Shown piece after piece: positions 1 through 6,413 of a DNA stretch of 10,564 bases. The stretch's first letter is position 1. Every line of letters starts with the position of its first letter. The notes under the pieces were generated by a model, which searched no databases, had not been told where the DNA came from, and was given only the letters and a program-made list of their open reading frames with translations. The stretch comes from Candidatus Cloacimonadota bacterium. Its GTDB lineage: Bacteria; Hydrothermota; E44-bin80. Position numbers and translations under genes: made by a program. The DNA lies in contig SOKM01000227.1 of assembly GCA_004375785.1 (NCBI GenBank), positions 1-10,564 on the forward strand. The letters run 5' to 3'.

Positions 1-1
1 A

Positions 2-1780
2 GTAATAGCTTCTTGTAAAAGTAGAGACATAAAGGCTGAAGCTCAGTCCTTCATAAGGGAAATACAACAAGAGAACAGGATAGTCAAATTAGACCTCTCT
101 ACCCAGGTGCTTGGCTTAACAGTTCTGGAAGAGAAAGAAGAGAGGTATAGTGAGGAAAGGGAAACGAAGACTATTGAAGCACCTCTCTATCCAACGTTAT
201 CAAGTATCCCAAAACATATTAGTTTTGTCTCAGCTTCTGTCCTTGCTTCCAAAGCCAAACAATTTGATGATGGTTTATTGGCTGCAGTTGAAAATCTTGC
301 CCAGAACGGAACCAAGGAGTTTACTGGAAAACGAGAAATGTTTCAGGATGTACTCACAGAGCTCGAAGAACTTGAGAAGAAAGCGGAGGTAAAGAAGGAA
401 GACCTAAATTACTGTCGTGGGTTTCTTTATGCAGCAATGCTCCTTGGTGGTATCGAGGCAGAGGAAAGCAAAACCATTAAAGAAATAGCCGAAAAGATTA
501 AATCCAGTTTTCTTAAAGATAAACTTCGTTCAAAACCAATCGGTTTCTATACCCGGTCAAAGGAGTTATCTCAGATCTTCCAGCAGGATAGGCTCTTGCA
601 GGAAAAACTCAAATGGGAAAGAGCAGGAATACTGGCACAGGGGTTATCACCTGTTAAGGAATCGTACAAAGCGTATCTCGATTTAGTGTCAAAACTTACA
701 AATCCTTTTACAGAAGAGAGTCTTATCTATGGCTTAGAAGCCCTTGATTTCAAAGGAGACTGTTGTTTCTTCCCTCCTTCTTCTTCTCACGAGACCGAAC
801 TAATAAAGAAACTATATGGCAGTAGTCCTATTCCGGAAGGATTCAGTCTTATAGATGAACTCATTAAGAGAATCCGAGAAGGGAAAATCAATCTTGCTCC
901 AAAACATACTTCTGGTTGGTATGACTATCAGGTTTTTGCTCTCGAGCCACTTGTTATTCCTGACAAGATGCCAGAAGCGGAAAGGCTTTACTTTGATGAG
1001 AAGTACAAGGAGGAACTTATTGGGCTTTTTAAAGCTCTCATTGCACTGACCAGAGAGAGTCATATTAAACAATTAGAAATCCCAAAGTGTGGAGCTACCC
1101 TACCATCTGAGGAGGAAATTCCCGTTATCGAGATATATCCAGAACTCTCACTCGAACCTTTGGCAACATTCTATCTGCGTCGTGCACGTGCATACAGTTT
1201 TGTTAGGAATTTATTGGAATCCACAATTGGCGAGGATGGATTACGCAGTGTAACGCGTCCTACTTCATACGAGAAGGCAATGAAACCATTATATGAAGAA
1301 CTGTTAGATATAGAGAAATTATTCTATGGCGCTCACATCTTGATCTCAAAAGAGATTGGTATGAAACCAAAACTTACGAGAGAGGAACTGAATAGTGTTG
1401 ACACACACGAAGCCAAATCCTTTACAAAGGAATGGCTGCTGAGATACTCAGATGACCCAGATGTGGGTTCTGATATTCGGATGATGGTTCCCGTGTTTTT
1501 TGACATTGCACGAAAGAAGACAAAGGTGTGGGTAGTTATGGGTTATGCGGTGAAGCCGCTCCGTATCTGGTTCAAAGAATCCCCTGAAGCTGCGATTACT
1601 GATAAAAAGGGCAAACCAGCAAAGGCAAAGCTTGAGTTCCACAGTACAAAACAGAGGCTCGTTTACCCTGTAAGTGCTGAGGTATACGTCAGTAAAATAC
1701 TCAATCGAGATGAATTTCGCGTTCTGTGCGATAAATATAAGACTTACTCTGCAATCATAACAGCATTGGAGAAACTGTAG
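2..1780 (+). CDS. Unrecognised probable lipoprotein, 5' end cut by the window edge
   Basis: The frame is open from the first complete codon at base 2, so the gene begins outside the window. The GTG at 107 is only the first internal start-like codon and should not be taken as the true start. The 592 visible residues begin V-I-A-S-C-K-S; I-A-S-C fits a lipobox, with the modified Cys at 14-16, suggesting a lipoprotein whose signal peptide lies mostly outside. The rest looks soluble, charged and mainly helical, with no membrane segment. Conserved-looking patches are KPIGFYTRSKEL (about 178-189), a W-Y-D-Y-Q segment ending in RESHIKQLE (about 306-359), and a C-terminal stretch with D-I-R-M-M-V-P-V-F and V-W-V-V-M-G-Y (about 490-515). 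The KPxGxYTxSxEL patch faintly recalls DUF3160 proteins, but I do not recognise the family and assign no function. The coding frame itself is secure from its length; the lipoprotein call is inference. Confidence 0.85.
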   Translation, partial: VIASCKSRDIKAEAQSFIREIQQENRIVKLDLSTQVLGLTVLEEKEERYSEERETKTIEAPLYPTLSSIPKHISFVSASVLASKAKQFDDGLLAAVENLAQNGTKEFTGKREMFQDVLTELEELEKKAEVKKEDLNYCRGFLYAAMLLGGIEAEESKTIKEIAEKIKSSFLKDKLRSKPIGFYTRSKELSQIFQQDRLLQEKLKWERAGILAQGLSPVKESYKAYLDLVSKLTNPFTEESLIYGLEALDFKGDCCFFPPSSSHETELIKKLYGSSPIPEGFSLIDELIKRIREGKINLAPKHTSGWYDYQVFALEPLVIPDKMPEAERLYFDEKYKEELIGLFKALIALTRESHIKQLEIPKCGATLPSEEEIPVIEIYPELSLEPLATFYLRRARAYSFVRNLLESTIGEDGLRSVTRPTSYEKAMKPLYEELLDIEKLFYGAHILISKEIGMKPKLTREELNSVDTHEAKSFTKEWLLRYSDDPDVGSDIRMMVPVFFDIARKKTKVWVVMGYAVKPLRIWFKESPEAAITDKKGKPAKAKLEFHSTKQRLVYPVSAEVYVSKILNRDEFRVLCDKYKTYSAIITALEKL

Positions 1781-1799
1781 AGGAAAAATTAGAAAAATC

Positions 1800-1827
1800 T
1801 TGACATAGCCGACGATTTTGATATAAT
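1800..1827 (+). promoter_or_regulatory. Sigma70-type promoter of the DUF433 gene
   Basis: Both hexamers match the consensus exactly: TTGACA at 1800-1805 and TATAAT at 1822-1827, separated by 16 bp. The expected transcription start is near 1833-1835, about 40 bases before the DUF433 start codon. The promoter begins 20 bp after the stop of the upstream gene, so the antitoxin-like gene has its own transcription. Seen directly in sequence; activity is inferred. Confidence 0.8.
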
Positions 1828-1833
1828 GATACT

Positions 1834-1887
1834 ATGAAAAAAGAGAAAATATTAACTAAATTGAAGGAGGCACTATGGGAGAGGTAA
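1834..1887 (+). other. Possible 17-codon leader ORF overlapping the DUF433 start
   Basis: An ATG at 1834 opens a 17-codon reading frame (MKKEKILTKLKEALWER) ending at TAA 1885-1887, 13 bases inside the DUF433 gene. The ATG sits almost exactly where the promoter at 1800-1827 should start transcription, so it would be translated leaderless if at all. The peptide is Lys/Glu-rich and could form an amphipathic helix. It may couple translation to the antitoxin-like gene or be chance; nothing but position supports it. Confidence 0.2.
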
Positions 1888-2159
1888 AAACCATACACCC
1901 ATATGTAACAAAAACAGTTGAAATTCTTAATGGTGAACCAATTATTAAAGAAACACGAATCTCTGTGAGATCAGTTGTTCAATATGTATTAAAGTATGGG
2001 ATGACACCAGAAGAATTTACGAAAGAATTTTCTAATATCGAATTGGCAGCTATATATGATGCGCTTTCATATTATTATGACAATAAAGATGAGATTGACT
2101 TACTTATAGAGGAAAATAAGGAAGATAAGTGGAAAGGAACTTTTAAGGAGAATACTTAG
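1875..2159 (+). CDS. DUF433 family antitoxin-like protein
   Basis: This 94-residue protein matches the DUF433 pattern. Residues about 8-32 run H-P-Y-V-T-K then N-G-E-P-I-I-K-E-T-R-I-S-V, corresponding to the family's GGxPxIxGTRIxV core. A helical part follows (YGMTPEEFTKEF, about 43-54), then the I-x-x-A-x-x-Y-Y segment with D-E-I-D near 62-76. DUF433 proteins are small winged-helix-like DNA-binding proteins, commonly the antitoxin of a pair with a DUF5615 PIN-like nuclease; autoregulation of the promoter would be expected from the family. The start is set by AAGGAGG at 1864-1870, four bases before ATG 1875. The gene follows its own consensus promoter. No intact toxin gene is present downstream, and the next gene is convergent, so this looks like an orphan or decayed pair. 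Confidence 0.85.
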   Translation: MGEVKTIHPYVTKTVEILNGEPIIKETRISVRSVVQYVLKYGMTPEEFTKEFSNIELAAIYDALSYYYDNKDEIDLLIEENKEDKWKGTFKENT

Positions 2160-2226
2160 ATTTTTGGCAAGAAGTGTGGTTGATAAAGTACAGGGTAAAA
2201 TTATATGGTTGAGTAAGTATAAATAA
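2145..2226 (+). pseudogene. Possible remnant of a DUF5615-type toxin gene
   Basis: An AAGGAG ribosome-binding-like sequence (2145-2150) lies inside the end of the DUF433 gene. From ATA 2152, in a different frame, codons read I-L-R-F-L-A, then unrelated residues, to TAA at 2224-2226. M-x-x-F-L-A-D is a usual beginning of DUF5615 toxins, the common partner of DUF433. Here the start would be ATA, only one base after the AAGGAG, and the frame is only 24 codons, so it cannot encode a toxin. The likeness is six residues and may be chance. The 86 bp between the convergent genes hold nothing else I recognise, and I see no terminator hairpin. Confidence 0.2.
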
Positions 2227-2245
2227 AATTTAAGGAAGGGAAGGG

Positions 2246-5200
2246 TTAAAAGTCGGCGCGGAGTTCTGCGTTTGCAGAATGGAGTGTTTTCTTATCCGGT
2301 CTATTTAAGCCATTATATGATAAGTTCATAGAGAACATATTTGAGATAGAGATTGTAGCTCCTATTTTCCAATCTGTGGTGATACCTATAGGATAAAAAC
2401 TTCTGACATCTGAAGGAAGGTCCTCTTCGTTTGTTGGGGTTGAATGCTTCGTTACAGCAAAACTTGCATCTATTATTGCACTATTCTTTACGGTCCAGTT
2501 AAAACCAGGTGATAAACTCTCCCTTTTTATATTAATGACTCCAAGATGACTATACCATAAAGGTTCTTCTATCTTAACATTTCCTGTTGTTGCTTTAATC
2601 CGTGCTTCAAGGTAATCTAAGATATAGTGGGAATATTCAGGGGCAAACTCTTCCCTTCTTTCGCTTTTCTCGAGCCCTCGTTCAACGCTTTCCTCAATCC
2701 TTCTCTTCCGTGAATACTTAAGAGAAATTTTGCTCTTCTCTGTTAAGCTCTGTTCAATACGAAATTCATTTCTGTCTGAATAATCCCTTTTCGCTCTTGA
2801 GACCAATTCGTTATTTAACCCTTTTGTGAAATTGAAAGAGTAAGAAAGAGATGTTGATTTAAGGGGATAAAGCGATATATTTCCATCGAGGGATTGCCTC
2901 CCTGAGACGGTCAGTGAATCATCCAGGAACCGTGATAGTCTTAGTGTATATACAGGCAGTTTCTCCTTTCCTTTATTCTCTTCGCATACGCTTGCAGTGA
3001 AGTTACATCTTATAATTTTTGCGGGACTGAATCCAACTCTTATGTATGTCCTGAGGGCAGTTACAGGATTCCCTTCTCCGATTTGCTCTATTTTTCTTTT
3101 GTAGTTTCCAAGCGTATCAGGATAGTACTCTCCTGTCATTGTGTCTTTACTGTAGTCTCCTTTTCCTTCCTCGACCTCATAGAATATTTCCTTAAATAGG
3201 CTCGAATTCTTTCCCGTAACTGAATAGTTTGTCTCAAGGTCAAACCTTCTTCTGAAAGGGATAAAGTGGGTTGAGAATTCAATAAGGAGTAATTCAATGT
3301 TTTCTCCGGGGAACTGTGGTGTAAATCTTCTTTTTCGTGAGATTACATTGAGGTTACCTCTGAAGAGATTTATCTCCTCAGTTTCAAAAGAGAAATTCTT
3401 TGTTGTAGTCCTGGATTCCCTTTCATAGTTTTCTTCAGTTATATTAAATAATTCATCGAACCTCTTACTATAGCCGAAAGATAGTTTTGAATTTTTCAAA
3501 AGAAGAAAACCGAGTTCTCCTCCCCCTTCTCTCCATCTCTTTTTACTCGATTCTTTCCGTAACTCCTGTTTTGCAAAAACCACGGGCATTATTCGCCACA
3601 CAGAATATGAGATATTGAGCCCGTTTTTCTTCACCCCTGTAAGTAGAGTGTCTCCTTTTATTGATACTATACTTGATGTAACATCCACTTTTGGCAGGTT
3701 CTTTCTTCTCAGTGAAAAAAGACCCTCTCTGAGGTTAGCATCAATATTTTTCCTCCTCAGTAATGATATGTTTGCTTTTGAGAAAAGAAGATTTTCTTTA
3801 TTGTAAATAACCCCACCTTTTTTTATCTCTTCCATTCCAGTCGACCTTCCCATACTCCATCTCTCTTCAAAATCCTCTTTTTCTATCCTTGAAAGGGGCT
3901 TGAAGTTTCTGTTCCTGTAGCGGTAGCCGCTCAGTATATTCATATCTCCCCATTTTGATTTTATAAGTTTAATGTCTCCATTCAGTTCTGTAAGGTAACC
4001 CTTGTTATCATTATCATCTAATCCGGAGAGAATGTTTCTGTCATAATCCGACCCGAAGAACACACCCTGTAGTTTCAATCTTTTTTGGTCATCAAAACCC
4101 ATATCAAATCCAGCATAATTCTCGCTTTCAGGCAGTGGAACTCTTATTTTAGCAACATAGTCACCATTGTTTGAACTTACATAAGCAAATCCTGACAGTG
4201 TATCACTGTAGATATAATCACCGTTTCCTTCACCCACATAAGTAAATGAGACATTCCAATCCCCCTTTCTGTATCCTTCATAAACATAAAAGGAATCGGC
4301 GAAACTGTATTCGCCTTTTCCTTCACCAACGTAGACGCCGCTCTCCATCCAGTTCATTGTTGTATCATCACCGATCTGTGCGAGGAAACCCTTCCTTGCA
4401 TTTGTGAGTTCAAAACCTTCTGCTTGTGTGATTTCATCACCATCTCTTATAAAGAAACATCCTATGTTATATTTCGATTTTTTATAGTTTATCATTGTAG
4501 AATAAAGACTACTTCTAAAACCTATTCGCGAATACTGAAACTCCACGACAATATCGCTCTCTCCCGTAATCAATCTTTTCACGGTGAATGTGAGTTGTGC
4601 AAGACTATAGTCTATTGTATAATCATTTTTCTCTCCCCTTTTCATAAGCATTCCATCAAGGTAAACAGTCTCTGTCCCGGCGACAATGACAATATCTTCA
4701 TCGCCATCCTGGCTTTTAAGCTGATAAGGACCCTGCTTGCCTTCCATACCTTTTATATGTAAAGAGTGGAATTTACCTCTTGGAATACCAAAAGATGCAT
4801 TTACTTCTGTACCACTTCCTTTAATGTCACTCGTTATACCGAGAAGGTCCCTTTCTATTACGGGAGTCGTTATAGTTCTGTAATTCAGCCGATAATCTCC
4901 AAGCGTTGCCCTGATACCTCTTCCTTCTACTGTAACGTATATCCTGTCAAGTTCTTCAAGGGATTCTGTCGCTCCTTCCGGTTCAAGAGGAGTATTTTCG
5001 TCTGAAAGCACTCCACTGATAGAAAGTCCCTGCGTAATCTCTCCTGTGATATTTACTTTTAGTGACTGGTCAAAAGAGAAACCTGTGGATGAATTCATTC
5101 CTATACTGAAGGTTTTTGCTCCTCCCAGAACGATCCCTGTTCTTTCATATTTTTTTATCTTTTCTTCTTTAATTTTTTCCTTTAATACAGGCTTACCCTG

Positions 5201-5551
5201 AACAAATGAACGTATGCTCCTTGTTTTATATTCCTTTTTTATATTAAACGGGAAGTAGCGGTATGAGATATATACTTTTTCATCTTCTTTAAGGGATTCG
5301 AAGAAAAGGATTGTTCCGTTTTTTGTGTTCAGAAAATAGTCCTTTTCCCTTTCAAGTTGAATAGTCTCTTTTATTACAATCTCTGAATCCTTCTGTATAA
5401 AAATATCAGGAAGTTTGTAGGGACCCTTTCTACCCTCACCTTCAATAGCTACCTTCCGTAAAGAAAGGCTGATTGAACTATTGAAAAGAGGTGAATCATT
5501 CCCTGCCGGAAATGTCTGGCTCAGAAGAAGTATAAAAAATCTTAAAAACAT
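2246..5551 (-). CDS. Large predicted outer-membrane beta-barrel protein (SprA-like style)
   Basis: The 1,101-residue protein starts with a short signal peptide (M-F-L-R, hydrophobic core to about 17, likely cleavage after F-P-A). It ends R-A-D-F; a terminal Phe is typical of BAM-inserted barrels. Two related modules (about 38-102 and 268-345) share GPYxL, a Y-x-L/D-Y-T-I-D-Y-like strand and I-x-V/I-x-Y/F-x-Y. Between them is a Gly-rich region (about 140-203) with G-A-K-T-F-S-I, then DENTPLEPEG and ESLEELDR. From about 340 on, alternating polar/aromatic strands with many Tyr, Arg and Asn suggest a long barrel, interrupted by YVGEGxGxY clusters (407-465, 791-828). The style resembles SprA-like or uncharacterised barrels of FCB-type bacteria; the exact family is uncertain. 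The start lies 56 bp inside the upstream lipoprotein gene, with AAGG a few bases before the ATG. Function unknown; a surface or secretion role is inference only. Confidence 0.8.
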   Translation of the reverse strand: MFLRFFILLLSQTFPAGNDSPLFNSSISLSLRKVAIEGEGRKGPYKLPDIFIQKDSEIVIKETIQLEREKDYFLNTKNGTILFFESLKEDEKVYISYRYFPFNIKKEYKTRSIRSFVQGKPVLKEKIKEEKIKKYERTGIVLGGAKTFSIGMNSSTGFSFDQSLKVNITGEITQGLSISGVLSDENTPLEPEGATESLEELDRIYVTVEGRGIRATLGDYRLNYRTITTPVIERDLLGITSDIKGSGTEVNASFGIPRGKFHSLHIKGMEGKQGPYQLKSQDGDEDIVIVAGTETVYLDGMLMKRGEKNDYTIDYSLAQLTFTVKRLITGESDIVVEFQYSRIGFRSSLYSTMINYKKSKYNIGCFFIRDGDEITQAEGFELTNARKGFLAQIGDDTTMNWMESGVYVGEGKGEYSFADSFYVYEGYRKGDWNVSFTYVGEGNGDYIYSDTLSGFAYVSSNNGDYVAKIRVPLPESENYAGFDMGFDDQKRLKLQGVFFGSDYDRNILSGLDDNDNKGYLTELNGDIKLIKSKWGDMNILSGYRYRNRNFKPLSRIEKEDFEERWSMGRSTGMEEIKKGGVIYNKENLLFSKANISLLRRKNIDANLREGLFSLRRKNLPKVDVTSSIVSIKGDTLLTGVKKNGLNISYSVWRIMPVVFAKQELRKESSKKRWREGGGELGFLLLKNSKLSFGYSKRFDELFNITEENYERESRTTTKNFSFETEEINLFRGNLNVISRKRRFTPQFPGENIELLLIEFSTHFIPFRRRFDLETNYSVTGKNSSLFKEIFYEVEEGKGDYSKDTMTGEYYPDTLGNYKRKIEQIGEGNPVTALRTYIRVGFSPAKIIRCNFTASVCEENKGKEKLPVYTLRLSRFLDDSLTVSGRQSLDGNISLYPLKSTSLSYSFNFTKGLNNELVSRAKRDYSDRNEFRIEQSLTEKSKISLKYSRKRRIEESVERGLEKSERREEFAPEYSHYILDYLEARIKATTGNVKIEEPLWYSHLGVINIKRESLSPGFNWTVKNSAIIDASFAVTKHSTPTNEEDLPSDVRSFYPIGITTDWKIGATISISNMFSMNLSYNGLNRPDKKTLHSANAELRADF
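4157..4333 (-). repeat. YVGEGxGxY short repeat cluster in the barrel protein
   Basis: Residues 407-465 contain YVGEGKGEY, YVGEGNGDY and YVSSNNGDY, spaced about 31 and 19 residues apart. A second cluster at residues 791-828 (3181-3068) has V-E-E-G-K-G-D-Y and I-G-E-G-N. Each is followed by a short Asp/Ser/Tyr stretch and then a hydrophobic strand. The pattern looks like recurring turns between beta strands, possibly surface loops or a metal-binding turn; its role is unknown to me. Confidence 0.6.
4517..5440 (-). repeat. Duplicated GPYxL module within the barrel protein
   Basis: Protein-level repeat. Copy 1 covers residues about 38-102 (5440-5246) and copy 2 about 268-345 (4750-4517). Both begin G-x-G/x-K-G/Q-GPY-K/Q-L, continue through an acidic loop and a strand with I-V-I or T-V-Y-L, then a D-Y-F/T turn, a strand with T-I-L-F or L-T-F-T, and close with V/I-x-I/V-x-Y/F-x-Y. 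The copies flank the DENTPLEPEG region. Likely an internal domain duplication; the DNA of the two copies has diverged. Confidence 0.6.
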
Positions 5552-6413
5552 CTATCCTTTTCTCTTCAGGGTTAAGTATATATAATCTTTCTTTACTTAT
5601 AGAGATTTTTGCCCCAAACTGTTCATTTGAGAGAAGTTTTTTCTTTGTTCCATTTTTCGTAATACAGGTGATTCCATTCAGAGTAGCAACAAAAAGGTTT
5701 TCCCAACTATCGAGAGCGAGGGAGGTTGGAGATTCGACATCTATGAATGATTTTTTAGAAGGATTGTATAAATTAAATAATACCACCCTATTCCTTTTCT
5801 TATTTGCAAAATATATACTGTTCTTCTGGAACTGAAGTGCACCCCCGTCTCCTTCCATTATTCCTTCTTCCAGTAAGAATCCTCTGCCCATTTTCTCCGT
5901 TCTCGAAAAACAAGAAAATTCCCTACTGTTGCTGTAGATAACAGTAAAGAGCCCTTTTTCTGAGACACTGAAGAAAAGAGGTCTCGCCTCAAGGGTGAAT
6001 CCCTTTTCTAAAATTTTTTCTCTCTTGAGGGTCCAGATTTTTCTATTCATTTTATCGAGCAAAAAGATGTCGAAACCATCGCTGGAGATGTCTACAATCT
6101 CACAGGGATATATTTCCTCCATATTCATCTCTTCTAATTCTTCAGTCTCTTTAACGAGAATAATCCGCCTTCTGTCTGCAAGGATAAATAGATTTCCCTT
6201 TATATCGCAAACAATCTTTTCTGGAGAAAAATGTTTTGTCTCAAGAGAGATACTCGACTCGAATATTAAATCATGAGGAACAGGAAAGTTTAAGTTCTTT
6301 TTGTTTATGGATTCTTTTGTGCAGCAGACTAAAAGTAAAAGAGGGAGGGCATTACTGAATATAAATTTTGCTCTCAATCCTGTCTTTTTCAATCTCTTTG
6401 AATATATTTTCAT
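5496..6413 (-). CDS. Predicted beta-propeller lipoprotein
   Basis: The frame is open from 6539, but I place the start at ATG 6413. It is preceded by AAAGG three bases away and gives a textbook lipoprotein leader: a basic n-region (MKIYSKRLKKTGLRAKF), a hydrophobic core A-L-P-L-L-L-L-V, then C-C. The likely lipidated residue is Cys30 or Cys31, followed by T-K-E-S. The mature part (305 residues in total) has repeated four-stranded units: D-I-K-G-N-L-F-I-L-A, S-S-D-G-F-D-I-F-L-L-D, N-S-I-Y-F-A-N, L-D-S-W-E-N-L-F-V-A and S-K-E-R-L-Y-I-L-N, as in NHL/TolB-like propellers. No catalytic signature is visible, so a binding or scaffold role is likely. It overlaps the end of purF by 62 bp and the start of the barrel gene by 56 bp, suggesting translational coupling and a shared job with the barrel. 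An alternative start is TTG 6377, with AGGA directly adjoining it, too close to work well. Confidence 0.75.
   Translation of the reverse strand: MKIYSKRLKKTGLRAKFIFSNALPLLLLVCCTKESINKKNLNFPVPHDLIFESSISLETKHFSPEKIVCDIKGNLFILADRRRIILVKETEELEEMNMEEIYPCEIVDISSDGFDIFLLDKMNRKIWTLKREKILEKGFTLEARPLFFSVSEKGLFTVIYSNSREFSCFSRTEKMGRGFLLEEGIMEGDGGALQFQKNSIYFANKKRNRVVLFNLYNPSKKSFIDVESPTSLALDSWENLFVATLNGITCITKNGTKKKLLSNEQFGAKISISKERLYILNPEEKRIDVFKIFYTSSEPDISGRE

Noticed and set aside
107..109. GTG 107 as the start of the left-edge gene
   Set aside because: The frame continues upstream without a stop to the window edge, the upstream residues look coding (including a lipobox-like I-A-S-C), and no ribosome-binding site precedes the GTG.
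4424..5005. Plus-strand frames of 112 and 79 codons inside the barrel gene
   Set aside because: They lie entirely antisense to a long, convincing coding frame, lack ribosome-binding sites and give Cys/Phe/Ile-rich translations typical of shadows.
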